Part shown: positions 1-7,412 of the stretch, one piece after another
How positions within the stretch are numbered: position 1 is the first letter of the stretch
Layout of the letters: each line of letters opens with the position of its first letter
Assembly (NCBI GenBank): GCA_938029995.1
Contig: CALHGI010000534.1
Span: 1-12,587, forward strand
Source: an uncultured cyanobacterium
Lineage (GTDB): Bacteria > Cyanobacteriota > Cyanobacteriia > Phormidesmidales > Phormidesmidaceae
DNA length: 12,587 nucleotides
Direction: 5' to 3'
Notes under the pieces: generated by a model
Told to the model about the DNA's origin: nothing
Database searches by the model: none
The model's input: the letters and a program-made list of their open reading frames with translations, nothing else
Program-made: the position numbers and the translations under genes

Positions 1-410
1 CCAGACCCTGTCGGCCCAGTCACTAAAATTAATCCCCGGGGCTGGCGGGCAAGCTCAATAACGATATCTGGTAAACCTAGCAGTTCAGCACTCGGGATCT
101 TGGAACTTAAGGCCCGCAAACAGGCGGCATAGGTCCCCCTATCCTTATACACATTGACTCGAAAGCGGGCTAATCCCTTAACACCGTAGGAACAATCCAA
201 CTCCCAATTTTGCTCTAAGCTTTTCCGCTGGGAATTATTCAACATGCTAAAAATTAGCCGCTGACATTGCTCAGGGGTCATGGGAGGGTGCTCAGTTGGG
301 GTGAGATGACCACTAACTCGGATATAAGGAGGTAAACCAGCTGAAAGGTGGAGATCGGAACCTCCCCGCTCAACCACTTCTTCCATTAAGTCTTCGATCA
401 TCATTTCCAT
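1..410 (-). CDS. pilT: Type IV pilus retraction ATPase PilT (N-terminal part, cut by window edge)
   Basis: PilT is the cytoplasmic hexameric ATPase that depolymerises the type IV pilus during twitching motility and DNA uptake. Only the first 136 codons lie in the window. The visible part has the PilT N-terminal PAS-like domain, with the family stretch SDLHLSAGLPPYIRVSG at residues 18-34, then RFRVNVYKDRG near 82-92. It runs into ILVTGPTGS at 128-136, the start of the Walker A motif, where the window stops. The Asp box, Walker B and His box lie outside. The start at 410 is supported by GAGG 7 bases upstream and by the family-typical start MEMMIEDLMEE. It lies 149 bases downstream of pilB on the same strand, so the two may be co-transcribed. 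In many cyanobacteria pilC follows pilT, which cannot be checked here. Identification is firm; integrity of the rest is unknown. Confidence 0.93.
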   Translation of the reverse strand, partial: MEMMIEDLMEEVVERGGSDLHLSAGLPPYIRVSGHLTPTEHPPMTPEQCQRLIFSMLNNSQRKSLEQNWELDCSYGVKGLARFRVNVYKDRGTYAACLRALSSKIPSAELLGLPDIVIELARQPRGLILVTGPTGS

Positions 411-559
411 GGAGCCACCTCAGGTAGATATGTACAACAACGGTATAAACAAAAACTTTAATCAAAGTCACAGGACAATACCAGCGTCCTAGACACAAGC
501 AATGGAGATGAGTTTACCCACTCTGACACCATGAATTACATCTCACTGGCCTTAACACG

Positions 560-2578
560 CTACTTAGCCTCGTTACTCTGAAAACGTGGCGTTAGGCAGT
601 AAGGACAATCCAGCCATTCATGGTGCAGTTCAGCACCACAGGTAGTACAGCCCAAGACCGTTTTACGTCTCGCCTTAAGTTCAGCCTCCAAACCAGTATC
701 TGTAAAGGTTACACGCTCAACTTCCTCTAGGGTGGTATACCCTTGCTCCACCAATTTAAGGCTGTAAGACAGCAGGGTTTGCATACCTTCTTCAACGGCG
801 GCTTCCTTGATATGTTCCGCGGGAGCCCCATCTGAAATCATCTTCTGCAAGTTCTCGGTAATACGCATGACTTCGTACACCCCAACTCGCCCCTTGTACC
901 CAGAACCTTGGCAAACTTGACACAGGCCGCCTGCAGACCTAGTCGATTCAACTTGCTCGGGGGCAATGGTATTGGCCCGATAGAACGTAATGTCCCCGCC
1001 GGCGGAACTGAGCCCAAAACGAGCCAATTCTTCGCTACTGGGGGAATAGGGTAAGCGGCAATCCGCACAAACCCTACGGACTAAACGCTGGGCCAAAACC
1101 CCAACCAATGAACTAGAAACCTGAAACGCCTCCACCTCCATTTCGTTGAGGCGCGAGATCGCTCCGGCCGCATCGTTAGTGTGCAGCGTTGTAAGCACTA
1201 AGTGGCCAGTCAGAGCCGCCTCAATTGCCGTTTTAGCCGTTTCAGAGTCACGGGTTTCACCCACCAGAATCACATCGGGGTCTTGCCGCAAAAACGCTCG
1301 CAGAATCAAAGGAAAGTTCATTCCTTTTTCGCGAATCACCTGAACTTGCGTAATACCAGGCAAAGCGTACTCAATCGGGTCTTCGGCCGTACTGATATTA
1401 ACCCCAGGATCATTCCGCTCCGATAGCACTGAGTATAGGGTGGTGGTTTTACCCGACCCGGTCGGTCCCGTCACCAGGATCAAACCATAGGGAGCACTGG
1501 TCATATCCCGAACGATTTTGAGGGTGTCATCGTCGGTAATAAGTTTATCTAAACCCAGCTGAGTAGTCGTATTATCTAGGATCCGTAATACTACCTTTTC
1601 GCCATAGCGACTGGGTATAGTGCTGACTCGAAAGTCAACCTTACGTCCCTGGAAAACTCTGCGAATTCGACCGTCTTGAGGAACTCGTCTTTCAGCAATA
1701 TCTAGCTCAGAAATAATCTTAAAACGGGCGGTAACCGCTGGAATAATTTTCTTAGGTAAGCCCTGAAATGCCTGACGTAAAACACCATCACGACGGAATC
1801 TAATGCGTAAAAACTCCTCCTGGGGCTCCACGTGAATATCGGAGGCTCCCTCCTGCAAAGCTTTTACCAACACCTTATTAACTAGGGCGATAACAGGTGC
1901 TGCTCCAGCATCTTGTACTGCAGCTCCTAAGTCAGCCTCCTCATCTAAGGCTTCCTGGAGATCAGCACCATCGAGATCTAGGTCATCTAGGTTGGAATTA
2001 ACATCAACGGCCTGCTCAAAATCTCGCTGCTTTTCCTTCGCAACCTGATCATCTAAGTAGGCTGAAATCATCCGTTGGTAATCTTCAACGGTGATCACCA
2101 TACGCCGCAACTTGAAATTTTTCGGTCGCAGAATACGGTTGAGGTCGTCTTGGGCCTCCAAATTTTCGGGATCTACCATGGCCACTAGCACGGTAGACAC
2201 ACTATCTTGAGTCGTTTGAGACAGCGGCAACAGGCGATGGCGACGACAAATATCGACAGGAATAAGGTCGTCAATTAGACTGCCAACCTTAGTATCAGAA
2301 ACACTTTCAATCTCAGGATCTAAAGATTCAACCCCGTAGAGAATCTTTAGCTCAAATAACTGCTGCTTTTTGTACTGGCGTAGAAGCTCTGGACTTAATT
2401 GCTGTCCCGTTAACGACTCTAAGACATCCGTTAATGAACGCCCCGATTTTCGACTTTCGACCAATGCCTGCTGCATTTGGTCTGTATCGACGTACCCTGC
2501 CTGAATAAGCTGATTACTGAACGGAGAAAAGCTTCTTTGTAGAACAAGCGCTTTCCGAGATGATGAGGAATTGGTCAT
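560..2578 (-). CDS. pilB: Type IV pilus extension ATPase PilB (GspE/PulE family)
   Basis: PilB is the cytoplasmic ATPase that drives pilin polymerisation at the base of the type IV pilus, opposing PilT. The 672-residue protein has an N-terminal MshEN/GspE-N-like region (about 18-170) and an acidic linker rich in D, E and L (about 190-225). The ATPase core follows: Walker A GPTGSGKTTT at 371-380, Asp box around STAEDPIEY 396-404, Walker B DVILVGETRD 435-444, and His box GHLVLTTLHTND 458-469. A four-cysteine zinc site typical of PilB/GspE is present (C504, C507, C553, C556). Unlike many proteobacterial PilBs, a second C-x2-C pair set follows at the C-terminus (C644, C647, C658, C661), which looks like an added zinc ribbon. 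The start MTNSSSSRKALVLQRSFSPF fits my memory of cyanobacterial PilB. The upstream SD is weak (AAGGA about 17 bases away). It is divergent from grpE. All catalytic motifs are intact. Confidence 0.96.
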   Translation of the reverse strand: MTNSSSSRKALVLQRSFSPFSNQLIQAGYVDTDQMQQALVESRKSGRSLTDVLESLTGQQLSPELLRQYKKQQLFELKILYGVESLDPEIESVSDTKVGSLIDDLIPVDICRRHRLLPLSQTTQDSVSTVLVAMVDPENLEAQDDLNRILRPKNFKLRRMVITVEDYQRMISAYLDDQVAKEKQRDFEQAVDVNSNLDDLDLDGADLQEALDEEADLGAAVQDAGAAPVIALVNKVLVKALQEGASDIHVEPQEEFLRIRFRRDGVLRQAFQGLPKKIIPAVTARFKIISELDIAERRVPQDGRIRRVFQGRKVDFRVSTIPSRYGEKVVLRILDNTTTQLGLDKLITDDDTLKIVRDMTSAPYGLILVTGPTGSGKTTTLYSVLSERNDPGVNISTAEDPIEYALPGITQVQVIREKGMNFPLILRAFLRQDPDVILVGETRDSETAKTAIEAALTGHLVLTTLHTNDAAGAISRLNEMEVEAFQVSSSLVGVLAQRLVRRVCADCRLPYSPSSEELARFGLSSAGGDITFYRANTIAPEQVESTRSAGGLCQVCQGSGYKGRVGVYEVMRITENLQKMISDGAPAEHIKEAAVEEGMQTLLSYSLKLVEQGYTTLEEVERVTFTDTGLEAELKARRKTVLGCTTCGAELHHEWLDCPYCLTPRFQSNEAK

Positions 2579-2597
2579 AGTCGCCGCAGAAAATCCT

Positions 2598-2630
2598 TAC
2601 AGAAGGTTGCCCACAAAACGCTTTTCTGTA
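2598..2630. repeat. Inverted repeat, 7-base arms, in pilB leader
   Basis: The arms TACAGAA (2598-2604) and TTCTGTA (2624-2630) are perfect reverse complements separated by 19 bases, starting 20 bases upstream of the pilB start codon. If transcribed with pilB it could fold in the 5' leader near the ribosome binding region. Arms this short can arise by chance, so function is uncertain. Confidence 0.35.
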
Positions 2631-2651
2631 GACAGCTATAGGGGGAAAATA

Positions 2652-2669
2652 CCTAATCTTATGATTAGG
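2652..2669. repeat. Hairpin with 7-base stem and 4-base loop upstream of pilB
   Basis: CCTAATC (2652-2658) and GATTAGG (2663-2669) are perfect complements around TTAT. The spacing of a compact dyad suits either an RNA hairpin in the pilB leader or a binding site for a dimeric regulator. On the minus strand the right-hand arm is followed by TATTTTC, too weak a T-run to call a terminator. Confidence 0.45.
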
Positions 2670-2723
2670 GGCATTCTAAATGTCACAGCATATCGCACGA
2701 TATTGGCTGCTCTATGTCCCGAT

Positions 2724-2768
2724 AATAGCCTGAACATCGGTATCCAGCTAGCTGCATCACAGGCTATT
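2724..2768. repeat. Inverted repeat, 9-base arms, mid-spacer between pilB and grpE
   Basis: AATAGCCTG (2724-2732) and CAGGCTATT (2760-2768) are perfect reverse complements separated by 27 bases. The loop contains the small palindrome AGCTAGCT. It could be an operator with widely spaced half-sites, a structured leader or a decayed element. Neither side has a T-run, so it is not an obvious terminator. Confidence 0.45.
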
Positions 2769-3042
2769 CATGTTTGAGCAGAGACGTTGGGTTAGCAATG
2801 CAACGGAGGGTGGGTCTCATTCTTATGTAGTCATTACGTTGCAAAATGCACTATTGTGATACCGCTAAGATGAATGAATGGATTCCGTAGACCAAGTTGG
2901 TAAAAAGTTCATATTTTTTCAGTACATGATTTTTTCCAGCTGATAAAGGTAAAGGTGCGCTGCATTGGGTGCAACTCGTTTAAAATATCGTCGTCTAAAG
3001 CAAATGTTACCCCCTGAGTTCTGTTATTGATGAGGTTCAACG

Positions 3043-3738
3043 ATGGTAGAGGACGTTAATCCGGCAGAAGGTAGTTCTATCGAAGAAGATGAAGTCTCTA
3101 ACACGGTTAATGAGGCAGATGTCGACATCGAAGAACTGAAACTTGAAGATGCCGACATCGAAATTAATTTTGAGAATGAGTTTTCTGGCTCTGACGATGA
3201 CGAGGCTACAGAGGCTTCTGATGGTGATACTACGAAAAATTCTGAAGCCGACGTAGCCATGATTGCTGGCTTAGAGGCGCAGATCACACAACTCAAGGGT
3301 CAGTTAGAAGACAGAAATGGACAATACTTAAGGCTCACAGCTGATTTTGAGAATTTCCGTAAGCGCACTAGTCGAGAAAAAGAAGACCTTGAACTTCAGG
3401 TTAAGTGCAGCACCATTAGCAATCTCCTAGAAGTAGTGGATAATTTTGAACGTGCTCGCGCTCAAATAAAGCCGCAGAATGACGGTGAAATGGCTGTTCA
3501 TAAAAGCTATCAAAGCGTTTATAAGCAGTTAGTTGAAGGATTAAAGCGGGTCGGAGTAGCCCCTATGCGGGCTGAAGGGAAGGAATTTGACCCTAACCTC
3601 CATGAAGCGGTCATGCGCCAACCCACAGATGAACATGATGACGGCGTCGTTATTGAAGAACTCGTCAGAGGCTACGTTTTAGGTGAGCGAGTTCTGCGTC
3701 ATGCCATGGTCAAAGTCGCTACCCCCCTTGATGAATAG
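3043..3738 (+). CDS. grpE: Nucleotide exchange factor GrpE
   Basis: GrpE is the homodimeric cytoplasmic exchange factor that releases ADP from DnaK and so resets the Hsp70 cycle; it also acts as a thermosensor in some bacteria. The 231-residue protein begins with a highly acidic, probably disordered stretch (about 1-70, many D/E/S). A coiled coil follows, which forms the dimer (about 74-145, including YLRLTADFENFRKRTSREKE). The C-terminal beta domain that inserts into the DnaK cleft covers about 170-228 and carries the signature FDPNLHEAVMR (182-192) and GVVIEELVRGYVLGERVLR (201-219). It is longer than E. coli GrpE (about 197 residues) because of the acidic N-terminus. The start at 3043 is supported by GAGG at 3032-3035, 7 bases upstream. 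It is first of the chaperone genes here, but 430 bases separate it from dnaK, so it may be transcribed independently. Confidence 0.96.
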   Translation: MVEDVNPAEGSSIEEDEVSNTVNEADVDIEELKLEDADIEINFENEFSGSDDDEATEASDGDTTKNSEADVAMIAGLEAQITQLKGQLEDRNGQYLRLTADFENFRKRTSREKEDLELQVKCSTISNLLEVVDNFERARAQIKPQNDGEMAVHKSYQSVYKQLVEGLKRVGVAPMRAEGKEFDPNLHEAVMRQPTDEHDDGVVIEELVRGYVLGERVLRHAMVKVATPLDE

Positions 3739-3775
3739 CTTTAAGGAGCATGAAATACCAAAAGTGGGCCTTATG

Positions 3776-3806
3776 TAACTGAGCTAGTTTTCCATTAGCT
3801 CAGTTA
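3776..3806 (+). terminator. Strong hairpin after grpE, possible terminator
   Basis: TAACTGAGCTA (3776-3786) and TAGCTCAGTTA (3796-3806) are perfect complements with a 9-base loop, starting 37 bases after the grpE stop codon. Two further G-T pairs could extend the stem outward. The position suits a terminator or RNA 3'-end stabiliser for grpE. A proper T-run is missing (the sequence continues TGAAGCTTTCTT) and the stem is not GC-rich, so intrinsic termination is not assured. The right arm resembles a tRNA D-arm by accident. Confidence 0.5.
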
Positions 3807-3833
3807 TGAAGCTTTCTTGAATATCGAGATGTT

Positions 3834-3862
3834 TTGTTAGAATTTATCGTTTTGGGTATTGT
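3834..3862 (+). promoter_or_regulatory. Candidate distal promoter for dnaK
   Basis: TTGTTA (3834-3839) and TATTGT (3857-3862) lie exactly 17 bases apart. Each box matches four of six positions of the group 1 sigma consensus (TTGACA / TATAAT). The segment is AT-rich and about 300 bases upstream of dnaK. The match is modest and rests on inspection only. Confidence 0.25.
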
Positions 3863-3932
3863 ATTTATGAGAGGACCACTTACATCACGTCTGTTAGGGT
3901 AATGACTTCGGACATATCGCTCTACAGGTATT

Positions 3933-3961
3933 TTGTTAGGTCCAGGGTGTAACTGTATAGC
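3933..3961 (+). promoter_or_regulatory. Candidate second promoter for dnaK
   Basis: A second TTGTTA (3933-3938) is followed after 17 bases by TATAGC (3956-3961). The -35 side repeats the 9-mer TTTTGTTAG that also occurs at the distal candidate (3832-3840). Transcription from here would give a leader of about 200 bases containing the 4049-4085 hairpin. Both boxes are imperfect matches. Confidence 0.25.
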
Positions 3962-4048
3962 AAATTCTACTTAGGCTTATTTATTCAGTCTGTCCCTATG
4001 GTTAGTGGTTAAGACATGCTTGCAATCTGACAATGTTTCAGATGCTGT

Positions 4049-4085
4049 TGAACCGCTACAGTTAATTAGGAACTGTAGCGGTTCA
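4049..4085 (+). promoter_or_regulatory. Perfect 15-base-pair hairpin in the presumed dnaK leader
   Basis: TGAACCGCTACAGTT (4049-4063) and AACTGTAGCGGTTCA (4071-4085) are exact reverse complements with the 7-base loop AATTAGG. It ends 83 bases before the dnaK start. No T-run follows on either strand, so a classical intrinsic terminator is unlikely. Possible roles are an attenuator, a processing or stability element, or an operator. The stem is too stable, and too far from the start codon, to act by itself as a simple RNA thermometer covering the ribosome binding site. The structure is seen directly; the function is inference. Confidence 0.6.
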
Positions 4086-4168
4086 TCATCAAGTTATGAC
4101 CACTTGATCGATATATGGATATCTATTTTTTAAAGACGTAAATGGTTCTCTAGAGTGAGCAGGCCCTC

Positions 4169-6178
4169 ATGGGAAAAGTTATTGGCATTGATTTAGGAAC
4201 CACTAATAGCTGCGTTGCAGTTTTAGAGGGTGGTAAACCTGAGGTGATAACCAACACAGAAGGTGGGCGTACCATGCCCAGTATTGTTGGGTTTGCTAAA
4301 AATGGTGAGCGCCTAGTTGGGCAACTGGCTAAACGTCAGGCTGTCACCAATGCGGAAAATACTGTTTACAGTATTAAGCGCTTTATCGGTCGTCGTTGGG
4401 AAGATACATCCAGTGAACGATCACGAGTGCCTTATACCTGTGTCCGCGGCAAAGATGACACGGTAGATGTGTTAATTCGGGGAAAAGCTTACACTCCGCA
4501 AGAAGTCTCTGCAATGACTCTTCAGAAGCTCAAGCAGGATGCTGAAGCCTATCTTGGCGAGGAAGTGACCCAGGCGGTAATTACGGTGCCCGCTTATTTT
4601 ACGGATGCCCAACGCCAGGCAACGAAGGATGCGGGGAAAATTGCGGGTCTTGAGGTCCTGCGCATTATCAATGAGCCGACCGCAGCGGCGTTGTCCTATG
4701 GCATGGATAAGTTAGACCAAGACCAGACGGTTTTGGTATTTGATTTGGGTGGTGGAACGTTTGATGTTTCGATCTTACAGCTGGGGGATGGTGTCTTTGA
4801 AGTGAAGGCCACCTCTGGTAATAATCATCTGGGTGGCGATGATTTTGATAACAGCATCGTCACAGCTCTCTTAGATCAATTTAGGGAGCAAGAGGGCATG
4901 GACCTGTCCACCGATCGTATGGCTTTACAGCGTATTCGTGAAGCCGCTGAAAAATCTAAAATTGAATTATCCAGTCGAGCGAATACGTCTATTAATCTGC
5001 CTTTTATTGCAGCGGATGAAACTGGACCGAAACATTTGGAGTCTGACCTCTCCCGCAACCAGTTTGAAGAGTTGGCCAAGCCGCTTGTGGCGGCGACTTT
5101 AGAACCGGTCGCCCAGGCCCTTAAAGACGCTGAACTAACGCCAGATGACATTGATCGCATCCTATTAGTGGGAGGCTCTACTCGCATTCCCGCTGTCCAA
5201 AAGGCGATTACCGAGTACTTTAATGGCAAAACTCCCGATCGCTCCGTCAATCCTGATGAAGCAGTAGCCCTGGGTGCATCGATTCAAGCAGGAGTCTTAG
5301 GTGGTGAAGTCAAGGATCTTCTATTGCTAGACGTCACCCCTTTGTCCCTTGGCATCGAGACATTAGGTGAAGTATTTACGAAGGTAATCGAACGTAATAC
5401 CACCATTCCCACCAGTAAATCGCAAACGTTTTCAACAGCTACCGATGGGCAAATCTCAGTAGAGGTCCATGCATTACAGGGTGAGCGGGCCATGGCCCGA
5501 GACAATAAAAGCCTGGGGCGCTTTGAATTAACGGGGATTCCCCCTGCGCCTAGAGGCATACCGCAAATCGAAGTTTCTTTTGAAATTGATGCTGACGGAA
5601 TTCTACAGGTAGCAGCGAAGGATAAGGGCACTGGTCGAGCCCAAAGCATCCGCATCACCAACACTGGGGGTTTGACATCCGGCGAAATTGACAAGATGCG
5701 GGAAGAAGCGGAAGCCTATGCTGATGACGATGCGCGCCGGAAGGTGGTTGCGGAAATGATCAATAAGGCTGACACCCTCTTCTACAGCTATGAAACTACG
5801 ATACGAGAAAATGCTGAGTGGATCAGTGACGAGCGCAAAGCTCAAGGCCAGGAGGCTGAAGTTACCCTCAGGACTGCTGTAGCCAATAAAGATATATCAC
5901 CAGAAGAGCTTCAGGCGGCCCTCGATGGATTACAGCAGATTATTTTTGCCATTGGTGCGGAAATGTATCGTCAGGTGAATCCAGAGGATAATTTTGATAT
6001 TGCGGGTCAAGAGACCACACCAGATATGTCGGCTGAGTCGGGTAGCTATGAGGGAGAACCCATAGCAGAGGAGCCTGTAGCTGCGGCTACTACCCCTGAT
6101 GCCATCGATCTGTTGGCGGATGAACCTGAGTTTGACTTGGACGCAACGATTACTGCTGATTATGAGGCGATAGAATAA
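4169..6178 (+). CDS. dnaK: Molecular chaperone DnaK (Hsp70)
   Basis: DnaK is the ATP-driven Hsp70 that binds exposed hydrophobic peptides and releases them in a cycle controlled by DnaJ and GrpE. The 669-residue protein has a complete nucleotide-binding domain: phosphate-1 motif [10 protein letters not shown] at 5-14, phosphate-2 motif [11 protein letters not shown] at 191-201, and adenosine motif [13 protein letters not shown] at 332-344. The interdomain linker [15 protein letters not shown] (381-395) leads into the substrate-binding domain (to about 500), then the helical lid (about 503-605). A 60-residue tail rich in A, E, D and T ends TADYEAIE and lacks the EEVD-like or EEVKDKK-like end known from other Hsp70s. 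Cyanobacteria usually have several DnaKs; the linkage with grpE and dnaJ suggests the general-purpose DnaK2 type, an inference from context. The start is fixed by the conserved [17 protein letters not shown] upstream is a weak ribosome binding site. dnaJ follows after 101 bases. Confidence 0.97.
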   Translation: MGKVIGIDLGTTNSCVAVLEGGKPEVITNTEGGRTMPSIVGFAKNGERLVGQLAKRQAVTNAENTVYSIKRFIGRRWEDTSSERSRVPYTCVRGKDDTVDVLIRGKAYTPQEVSAMTLQKLKQDAEAYLGEEVTQAVITVPAYFTDAQRQATKDAGKIAGLEVLRIINEPTAAALSYGMDKLDQDQTVLVFDLGGGTFDVSILQLGDGVFEVKATSGNNHLGGDDFDNSIVTALLDQFREQEGMDLSTDRMALQRIREAAEKSKIELSSRANTSINLPFIAADETGPKHLESDLSRNQFEELAKPLVAATLEPVAQALKDAELTPDDIDRILLVGGSTRIPAVQKAITEYFNGKTPDRSVNPDEAVALGASIQAGVLGGEVKDLLLLDVTPLSLGIETLGEVFTKVIERNTTIPTSKSQTFSTATDGQISVEVHALQGERAMARDNKSLGRFELTGIPPAPRGIPQIEVSFEIDADGILQVAAKDKGTGRAQSIRITNTGGLTSGEIDKMREEAEAYADDDARRKVVAEMINKADTLFYSYETTIRENAEWISDERKAQGQEAEVTLRTAVANKDISPEELQAALDGLQQIIFAIGAEMYRQVNPEDNFDIAGQETTPDMSAESGSYEGEPIAEEPVAAATTPDAIDLLADEPEFDLDATITADYEAIE

Positions 6179-6279
6179 TACCGAATGATCAGAGTACGGG
6201 AATTGCGAAACAACAATGTGCCGTGTTTACGTAAAATGGTTGGATAGGTTTCCAGTTGTCGTTGTTAAGCTAGCACTCT

Positions 6280-7407
6280 ATGGCTCGTGATTACTATGAG
6301 GTACTCGGTGTTTCCCGGGGAGCCGATCAGGATGAGGTTAAGCGAGCTTATCGTCGGCTGGCACGGAAGTATCACCCTGATATCAATAAGGATGCAGGGG
6401 CAGAAGATACGTTCAAGGAAATTAACCGAGCTTATGAGGTGCTCTCTGAGCCTGAAATTAGGGCTCGGTATGACCGATTTGGCGAAGCTGGCGTAGGGGG
6501 CGCAGCGGCTGGCGGCGCAGGGTTCCAAGATTTTTCAGATATGGGCGGCTTCGCTGATATCTTCGAAAGCTTTTTTAGTGGCTTTTCAGGCGGTCAGACT
6601 CAAACCAAGCGACGTGGCCCTATGCGTGGGGATGATTTACGGCTTGACTTGAAGTTAGATTTCTCTGAGGCTATTTTTGGCGGCGAAAAAGAAATTAAGA
6701 TTAGCCACCTGGAAAATTGCATGACCTGTAAAGGGTCAGGGGCAAAGCCAGGAACTCGCCCCCGCACCTGTTCGACCTGTAGCGGATCTGGTCAAGTGCG
6801 TCGCGCAACGCGAACACCCTTTGGGAGTTTTACCCAGGTTTCGGCGTGTCCCACCTGTAATGGCACCGGTGAGGTAGTTGAGGATCGGTGTGAAGTTTGT
6901 GGTGGAGCTGGGCGCAAGCAGGAAACTAAAAAGTTAAAAATAACGATTCCAGCAGGTGTGGATAATGGCACTCGGCTCAGGGTTTCCAATGAAGGAGATG
7001 CTGGGATGCGTAGTGGGCCCCCCGGGGATCTCTATGTCTATTTATTTGTTAAGGAGCACAGCAGCTTCAAACGGGATGGGATTAATGTCTTGTCGGACTT
7101 GAAGATCAGTTACTTACAGGCCATTTTAGGCTGTGATCTTCAGGTAGAAACGGTGGACGGGCCTGTGGAGGTCCAAGTACCAGCGGGGACACAGCCCAAC
7201 ACGGTGTTGACTCTGGAGAATCGTGGTGTGCCCAAGTTAGGTAATCCGGTGAGTCGGGGCAATCATTTGCTGACTATCATGGTCGACATTCCCACGCGCA
7301 TTAAGGCGGAAGAACGGGAGTTACTGGCAAAACTGGCGGAGGTGCGGGGTGATTCCATCTCAAAAAAGGGACTTGAGGGCTTCCTAGGCGGCTTATTTAA
7401 GGGCTAG
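6280..7407 (+). CDS. dnaJ: Co-chaperone DnaJ (type I Hsp40)
   Basis: DnaJ delivers unfolded clients to DnaK and stimulates its ATPase through the J domain. All type I parts are present in 375 residues. The J domain (about 4-70) has the catalytic HPD at 32-34. The Gly/Phe-rich linker (about 71-105) has FADIFESFF at 91-99. Four CxxCxGxG zinc repeats start at 147, 164, 190 and 204. The two beta-barrel C-terminal peptide-binding domains then run to a dimerisation tail ending FLGGLFKG. Length matches the family. The 101-base gap after dnaK has no obvious terminator, though it contains the small palindrome TTTACGTAAA at 6226-6235. The ribosome binding site is poor, so translation may rely on read-through transcripts or AT-rich unfolded RNA. 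The following tusA-like gene starts 5 or 26 bases after the stop, indicating an operon. Confidence 0.97.
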   Translation: MARDYYEVLGVSRGADQDEVKRAYRRLARKYHPDINKDAGAEDTFKEINRAYEVLSEPEIRARYDRFGEAGVGGAAAGGAGFQDFSDMGGFADIFESFFSGFSGGQTQTKRRGPMRGDDLRLDLKLDFSEAIFGGEKEIKISHLENCMTCKGSGAKPGTRPRTCSTCSGSGQVRRATRTPFGSFTQVSACPTCNGTGEVVEDRCEVCGGAGRKQETKKLKITIPAGVDNGTRLRVSNEGDAGMRSGPPGDLYVYLFVKEHSSFKRDGINVLSDLKISYLQAILGCDLQVETVDGPVEVQVPAGTQPNTVLTLENRGVPKLGNPVSRGNHLLTIMVDIPTRIKAEERELLAKLAEVRGDSISKKGLEGFLGGLFKG

Positions 7408-7412
7408 TAACC

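Larger units (their letters stand above)
2579..3042. other. Divergent intergenic region between pilB and grpE, 464 bases
   Basis: No convincing gene lies here. The one open frame across its left end starts inside pilB, has no family resemblance and lacks a ribosome binding site. The region must carry the promoters of the leftward pilB-pilT unit and the rightward grpE. It holds three inverted repeats, listed separately. The grpE-proximal part (about 2895-2990) is AT-rich, and a grpE promoter is expected there. I found no pair of -35 and -10 boxes with good spacing. TAAAAT at 2981-2986 is a possible -10 for grpE, but it lacks a matching -35. Confidence 0.7.
3739..4168. other. Intergenic region between grpE and dnaK, 430 bases
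   Basis: No gene is supported: the reading frames present are about 10 codons long and have no ribosome binding site. The region contains two strong hairpins (3776-3806 and 4049-4085) and two promoter-like pairs (3834-3862 and 3933-3961), listed separately. The length and content suggest that dnaK has its own promoter and a long untranslated leader rather than simple read-through from grpE. I found no CIRCE element, the HrcA-binding inverted repeat TTAGCACTC-N9-GAGTGCTAA. Confidence 0.75.

Noticed and set aside
2571..2777. 68-codon plus-strand frame overlapping the pilB start and spacer.
   Set aside because: It starts inside pilB on the opposite strand, has no ribosome binding site and no recognisable protein features, and crosses inverted repeats.
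3791..3812. ATTAGCTCAGTTATGAAG looks like a tRNA D-arm.
   Set aside because: No acceptor stem, anticodon arm or T-arm (GGTTCGA) can be placed around it. It is the right arm of the 3776-3806 hairpin.
4876..5694. Long minus-strand frames opposite dnaK.
   Set aside because: They are shadows of dnaK, whose conserved ATPase and substrate-domain motifs run through the same bases.
6270..6278. CTAGCACTC just before dnaJ resembles half of a CIRCE element (TTAGCACTC).
   Set aside because: The second half-site GAGTGCTAA is absent at the required 9-base spacing; the sequence there is dnaJ coding. One half-site is not a HrcA operator.
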